Positions 5,493-9,543 of a stretch of 9,543 bases of DNA are shown here, piece after piece. The position numbers were made by a program, and so were the translations under genes. The stretch is taken from assembly GCA_937892705.1 (NCBI GenBank), contig CALBGR010000004.1:1-9543 (forward strand), read 5' to 3'. The stretch comes from an uncultured Candidatus Saccharibacteria bacterium. GTDB taxonomy: Bacteria > Patescibacteriota > Saccharimonadia > Saccharimonadales > UBA4665. The notes under the pieces were generated by a model. It worked only from the letters and a program-made list of their open reading frames with translations. It had not been told where the DNA came from and made no database searches. Every line of letters begins with the position of its first letter. Positions within the stretch are counted from its first letter, which is position 1.

Positions 5493-5984
5493 TTATACAG
5501 CAACCATCTTTTGCAAATCTGTGTCCACCTCTTCAGAACGCCCTGTTACACCTTCGGTGCCACCTACTTGTACTCGGATCGCCATACCTTCGTACACTGC
5601 TCTAATATGGCCGTACTCTGAATTATGCATACCCTGCATATATGCATTCTCCGCGTCAATACACCCCTTCAATTGAGGAACTATAAGCTTGTCTACTTTC
5701 CTGCTTGACTTGCGAAGCGCCTCGAAGGCAAAACGCGCTTCACTCAACGTAATATCAAAATATACTTCTTTTGCTGTTTCTGGCTTGCTGCTATCTGCCT
5801 TAAATTGCCTTAAGAATGATGTAACGCTGTCACGACGACGAACATCACCGTGTTCTTGGGCATACCGTATCACGTGAGGCAAAATCCGAGGAATAAATTC
5901 ACATTCTTCAATCCTTACCCCATAATCCACAATTTTGGGGTATTTATCTTCTGAATCGTATACTTCGTATAATAAAGATTTCAT
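5493..5984 (-). CDS. Hypothetical soluble protein, 163 aa, between rpsJ and rplC
   Basis: I do not recognise a family. The protein is soluble with no signal peptide or membrane segment. The N-terminal third has strand-helix-strand character (KIVDYGVRIEECEFIPRIL, then HVIRYAQEHGDVRRRDSV). The middle is helical and charged (ITLSEARFAFEALRKSSRKV), and the C-terminus is strand-rich and Gly/Val-rich (AIRVQVGGTEGVTGRSEEVD). The N-terminal part faintly recalls the first strand and helix of NYN/PIN-like nucleases, but the usual acidic DGDN/DGEN catalytic pattern is absent, so no function is given. ATG 5984 is chosen because a good promoter ends just upstream, leaving a leader of only about 10 nt with GAGGG as a possible SD. 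It is the first of two genes separating rpsJ from rplC. Confidence 0.8.
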   Translation of the reverse strand: MKSLLYEVYDSEDKYPKIVDYGVRIEECEFIPRILPHVIRYAQEHGDVRRRDSVTSFLRQFKADSSKPETAKEVYFDITLSEARFAFEALRKSSRKVDKLIVPQLKGCIDAENAYMQGMHNSEYGHIRAVYEGMAIRVQVGGTEGVTGRSEEVDTDLQKMVAV

Positions 5985-6000
5985 AATACAAACGCCCTCT

Positions 6001-6028
6001 ATTATACGACGTTTTATAAGAAAGTAAA
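6001..6028 (-). promoter_or_regulatory. Promoter of the 163-aa gene
   Basis: TTTACT (6023-6028), a 16-nt spacer, then a perfect TATAAT (6001-6006). The predicted start near 5994 leaves roughly 10 nt before the ATG, so the mRNA is nearly leaderless, with GAGGG close to the 5' end. It sits just downstream of the rpsJ terminator, which marks a new transcription unit. Confidence 0.65.
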
Positions 6029-6040
6029 TTCGTTATGCTT

Positions 6041-6075
6041 AAAAAGCCCATTGAAAATGTTTCGATGAGCTTTTT
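6041..6075 (-). terminator. Intrinsic terminator after rpsJ (probably bidirectional)
   Basis: Arms 6041-6056 and 6060-6075 pair over 16 positions with one mismatch and one G-U pair on the minus strand, around a 3-nt loop. The outer AAAAAGC/GCTTTTT supplies A- and T-runs on both sides, so it could stop transcripts from either strand. It begins 24 nt after the rpsJ TAA. It separates rpsJ from the inserted genes and from rplC. Confidence 0.85.
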
Positions 6076-6099
6076 TTCACAGCTATCACACGTATCACG

Positions 6100-6435
6100 T
6101 TACATCTTGATTTCGACGTCACAACCAGCAGGAAGACTTAGATTCATCAACGAATCAATAGTCTTTGGTGTTGGGTCGTATACGTCGATCAGCCGCTTGT
6201 GTGTACGCATTTCAAACTGTTCACGGCCTTTTTTGTACACATGCGGACTTTTAATAACGGTAAATGTACTGCGTTTTGTTGGAAGTGGAATTGGACCAGC
6301 AAGCGTTGCACCAGTGCGTAGTGCAGTATCTACAATCTGTTTCGCTGCTTGGTCAATTACTTTATGATCGTATGCCTTTAGACGAATACGGATACGCTGT
6401 TTCGTTTCTTTTGTTGTTTTTTTGGCATCTGCCAT
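6100..6435 (-). CDS. rpsJ: 30S ribosomal protein uS10 (S10/NusE)
   Basis: uS10 is a small-subunit head protein and, as NusE, couples transcription and translation through NusB and NusG. The 111-residue product is slightly longer than the usual 102-105 because of a short hydrophilic N-terminus (MADAKKTTKETK). The core is typical: QRIRIRLKAYDHKVIDQAAK, TALRTGATLAGPIPLPTKRS, then FTVIKSPHVYKKGREQFEMR, THKRLIDVYDP and a final LPAGCDVEIKM strand. The SD, AAGGAAG at 6444-6450, lies 8 nt before the ATG. It normally opens the S10 operon, but here it has its own promoter and terminator and is separated from rplC by two genes. Confidence 0.98.
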   Translation of the reverse strand: MADAKKTTKETKQRIRIRLKAYDHKVIDQAAKQIVDTALRTGATLAGPIPLPTKRSTFTVIKSPHVYKKGREQFEMRTHKRLIDVYDPTPKTIDSLMNLSLPAGCDVEIKM

Positions 6436-6532
6436 AAGGTGATCTTCCTTTCGTTATTATTTGCTGTAACATCTCATGCTCATATGTCATGCGACTTTTA
6501 GTCAGCAAACGTTTACATAACCCTATAATTAT

Positions 6533-6561
6533 ATTATAGCACACTTTAGCAATTTAATAAA
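6533..6561 (-). promoter_or_regulatory. rpsJ promoter (extended -10)
   Basis: A perfect TATAAT (6533-6538) is preceded by TGTGC, giving a TGC extended -10. The -35 at 17-nt spacing, TTTATT (6556-6561), is poor, so recognition probably relies on the extended -10. The predicted start near 6526 gives a leader of about 90 nt. The 26-bp core 6518-6543 matches 23 of 26 positions of the rplC promoter core. Confidence 0.72.
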
Positions 6562-6616
6562 GTACTTTACGGTGAAAGTATCCAAAAACACTATACGGCA
6601 AATCGCAGCTTAATAA

Positions 6617-6649
6617 AAGAAGAACCCTCGCGTTTTGAGGGTTCTTCTT
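6617..6649 (-). terminator. Intrinsic terminator after tuf
   Basis: A perfect 13-bp stem (6617-6629 with 6637-6649), a 7-nt loop and a minus-strand T-rich tail (TTATT after 6617). It begins 20 nt past the tuf TAA. This is the clearest terminator in the window and separates tuf from rpsJ, which in many bacteria are co-transcribed or closely linked. Confidence 0.92.
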
Positions 6650-6669
6650 AACAGTTGGTGCAAGATCAA

Positions 6670-7854
<1,185 letters not shown>

Positions 7855-7923
7855 AGATGTTTGTTCTCCTTAATATTAATTGTTTAGCATGAGAATATTA
7901 AAACTCACACGAGTTACCAGCAT

Positions 7924-7952
7924 ATCTTAACTTATCGCAAGAAGTTTGTAAA
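7924..7952 (-). promoter_or_regulatory. tuf promoter
   Basis: TTTACA (7947-7952), a 17-nt spacer and TAAGAT (7924-7929). The start would be near 7917, leaving a leader of about 63 nt. The leader can form a small AACTC/GAGTT hairpin (7902-7906 with 7911-7915) or an AT-rich 8-bp stem (7870-7877 with 7894-7901) that touches the edge of the SD. A 9-bp inverted repeat (7939-7947 and 7966-7974) flanks part of the -35. No terminator is seen after fusA, so read-through from fusA can add to this promoter. Confidence 0.6.
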
Positions 7953-7979
7953 GGGTTAGTACAAGAAACTTCTTAAAAA

Positions 7980-9543
7980 CTATTTTGCACTTTTGGCAAT
8001 AATCGCTTCAGCAACGTTTGGCGGTACGTCAGCATAGTGATCAAGCTCCATGCTTGAGCTTGCGCGACCTTGTGTCATAGAGCGAAGATTGGTGGTGTAA
8101 CCAAACATTTCACCAAGCGGCACATATGCCGTGATTTCCTTAATGCCGGCTTGCAGGTCTTCCATAGATTCAATACGACCACGCTTGCTGTTTAGGTCAC
8201 CAATCACATCACCCATGAATTCTTCTGGAGTTACCACCACTACCTTCATGATTGGCTCAAGCAGCACTGGATTTGCTTTCTTGACACCTTCTTGTAGTGC
8301 CATAGAAGCAGCAATCTTGAAGGCCATTTCGCTTGAGTCGACTTCGTGGTATGAACCGTCATACAGTTCAGCCTTGATATCAACTACCGGATAGCCAGCA
8401 ATGACACCGTTGCTCATAGCTTCCCTAATACCGTCTTCAACAGACTTTATGTACTCGCTTGGCACCACGCCACCTTTGATAGAGTTGATAAACTCAAGAC
8501 CCTTGCCAGGCTCGTTCTGGCTGAGACGAAGCCATACATGACCATACTGACCGCGACCACCAGATTGACGCACAAACTTACCTTCAACTTCAACCGCGTC
8601 TTTGCGGATTGTTTCACGATATGCAACCTGTGGCTGACCAACATTAGCATCAACATTAAATTCACGCTTCATCCGGTCAACGATAATTTCCAAGTGCAAC
8701 TCACCCATACCAGAAATTACAGTCTGGCCAGTTTCTTCGTCAACATTCACACGGAAGGTTGGATCCTCTTCTGCCAAGCGCTGAAGTGCAAGACTCATCT
8801 TTTCCTGGTCACTCTTAGTCTTTGGCTCAATCGCAATCGATACTGGCGGTTCAGGGAAGTCGATAGATTCAAGCACGATCGGATTATTCTGGTCGCACAG
8901 AGTGTTGCCAGTTGTGGTACCCTTAAGACCCACAATCGCGGCAATATCACCAGCTCTTACTTCGCTCACTTCTTCACGCTTGTCAGCCTGCAAGCGCACA
9001 ATGCGACCTACACGCTCTTTTTCGCCAGTAGTACTGTTGTACACATAAGAACCAGCTGTTACCTTACCTGAATATACACGGAAGTAAGCAAGTTTACCTA
9101 CAAATGGGTCTGTCGTGATCTTGAATGCAAGTGCTGCAAATGGTTCAGATTCACTATGCTTTCGCTCGATCTCTTCACCAGTCTTTGGATGTGTACCCCA
9201 GTTGCTACTTCGGTCGTTTGGTGCCGGCAGATAGTCGGTTACCAGATCAAGGAGCTTTTCTACAATCACACCACGACCGTCACCACCGGTTACGACATAG
9301 AAGCTACCTGAAAGTACAGCAGTACGAATCGCGTGCTTGATCTCATCTTCAGTAAGACCCTCTTCACCAACCTCAAGGTACTTTTCAAGCATAGCCTCAT
9401 CTTCAGCTACGGCGTTTTCGATCAAGAGGCTGCGGTATTTCTTAGCTTTATCAAGCATGTCTTCAGGGATTTCACCCTCAATCAGCTCGTGGTCAGTATA
9501 GTCACTGTAGACATGCTTGATAAAGCTAAGAAATACCGCAGCC
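7980..9543 (-). CDS. fusA: Translation elongation factor G (EF-G), 5'-truncated; G domain missing
   Basis: EF-G drives tRNA-mRNA translocation using GTP. The visible part (from about 9509 down to the TAG at 7980) covers the end of the G domain and domains II-V: AALAFKITTDPFVGKLAYFR and RVYSG (domain II), EPKTKSDQEKMSLALQRLAE and VISGMGELHLEIIVDRMKRE (III), SGGRGQYGHVW and DIKAELYDGSYHEVDSSEMA (IV), then EPIMKVVVVTPEEFMGDVIG and EMFGYTTNLRSMTQGR (V). G1-G4 lie outside the window. Where most EF-Gs have CGSAFKNKG (the G5 region) this one reads TGGDGRG at 9273-9290. The ATG at 9458 is internal (IPEDM-LDKAK), not the true start. The frame stays open to the edge, but 9511-9543 is an inverted copy of 9428-9460, and its translation (AAVFLSFIKHV) does not look like EF-G. 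Confidence 0.96.
   Translation of the reverse strand, partial: AAVFLSFIKHVYSDYTDHELIEGEIPEDMLDKAKKYRSLLIENAVAEDEAMLEKYLEVGEEGLTEDEIKHAIRTAVLSGSFYVVTGGDGRGVIVEKLLDLVTDYLPAPNDRSSNWGTHPKTGEEIERKHSESEPFAALAFKITTDPFVGKLAYFRVYSGKVTAGSYVYNSTTGEKERVGRIVRLQADKREEVSEVRAGDIAAIVGLKGTTTGNTLCDQNNPIVLESIDFPEPPVSIAIEPKTKSDQEKMSLALQRLAEEDPTFRVNVDEETGQTVISGMGELHLEIIVDRMKREFNVDANVGQPQVAYRETIRKDAVEVEGKFVRQSGGRGQYGHVWLRLSQNEPGKGLEFINSIKGGVVPSEYIKSVEDGIREAMSNGVIAGYPVVDIKAELYDGSYHEVDSSEMAFKIAASMALQEGVKKANPVLLEPIMKVVVVTPEEFMGDVIGDLNSKRGRIESMEDLQAGIKEITAYVPLGEMFGYTTNLRSMTQGRASSSMELDHYADVPPNVAEAIIAKSAK
9428..9543. repeat. Perfect 35-bp inverted repeat ending at the window edge
   Basis: Bases 9428-9462 are the exact reverse complement of 9509-9543, with 46 bp between the arms. 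Beyond the perfect part a few more positions pair (9464-9466 with 9505-9507, and 9468-9469 with 9502-9503). The left arm encodes conserved EF-G sequence (MLDKAKKYRS); the right arm, in the fusA frame, encodes non-EF-G sequence. The right arm stops exactly at the last base. This fits a fold-back chimera or an assembly-end artefact better than a biological repeat. Confidence 0.9.

Noticed and set aside
7939..7974. 9-bp inverted repeat between fusA and tuf as the fusA terminator
   Set aside because: The loop is 18 nt and the T-run precedes the stem rather than following it on the minus strand. It does not fit an intrinsic terminator.
9456..9458. ATG at 9458 as the true start of fusA
   Set aside because: The frame is open upstream and reads EGEIPED into MLDKA, a conserved interior EF-G segment; the G domain would otherwise be missing.

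Overview
The window is a translation-machinery locus read entirely on the minus strand. In transcription order (right to left) it holds a 5'-truncated fusA (EF-G), tuf (EF-Tu), rpsJ (uS10), two small unrecognised genes, and then rplC-rplD-rplW-rplB-rpsS-rplV-rpsC-rplP-rpmC-rpsQ-rplN, with rplN cut by the left edge. This is the classical bacterial str/S10 gene order. The only change in gene content is two extra genes between rpsJ and rplC.

The organism is a bacterium of moderate GC that uses the standard code and strong AGGAG-type Shine-Dalgarno sites. Compact genes, 1-nt gene junctions and the flavour of the r-protein sequences suggest a Patescibacteria/CPR lineage, possibly Saccharibacteria. 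That placement rests on sequence impression, not on a search, and is tentative.

Region by region (plus-strand coordinates): 1-4873 is a tightly packed 11-gene r-protein operon whose genes overlap by 1 nt (TAATG), sit 1 nt apart, or in one case lie 13 nt apart. Most SD sites lie inside the end of the upstream gene, so translational coupling is likely. 4874-5139 is a 266-bp regulatory interval with a strong extended -10 promoter, a second candidate promoter, and a leader of about 209 nt that folds into two clear hairpins just ahead of rplC. 5140-5984 holds a 99-aa membrane protein and a 163-aa soluble protein, both unrecognised. 5985-6099 has the 163-aa gene's promoter and the rpsJ terminator. 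6100-6435 is rpsJ. 6436-6669 has the rpsJ promoter and the tuf terminator. 6670-7854 is tuf, 7855-7979 carries its promoter, and 7980-9543 is fusA domains II-V.

The gene order is conserved, but transcription looks divided. tuf and rpsJ each end in an intrinsic terminator, and tuf, rpsJ, the 163-aa gene and rplC each have a recognisable promoter. The rpsJ and rplC promoters share a near-identical 26-bp core, which suggests matched expression of the split S10 operon.

Points most worth checking: a perfect 35-bp inverted repeat that ends exactly at the right edge and looks like a fold-back artefact inside fusA; a non-canonical G5 region in EF-G; the structured rplC leader; the shared promoter core; and the two inserted genes.
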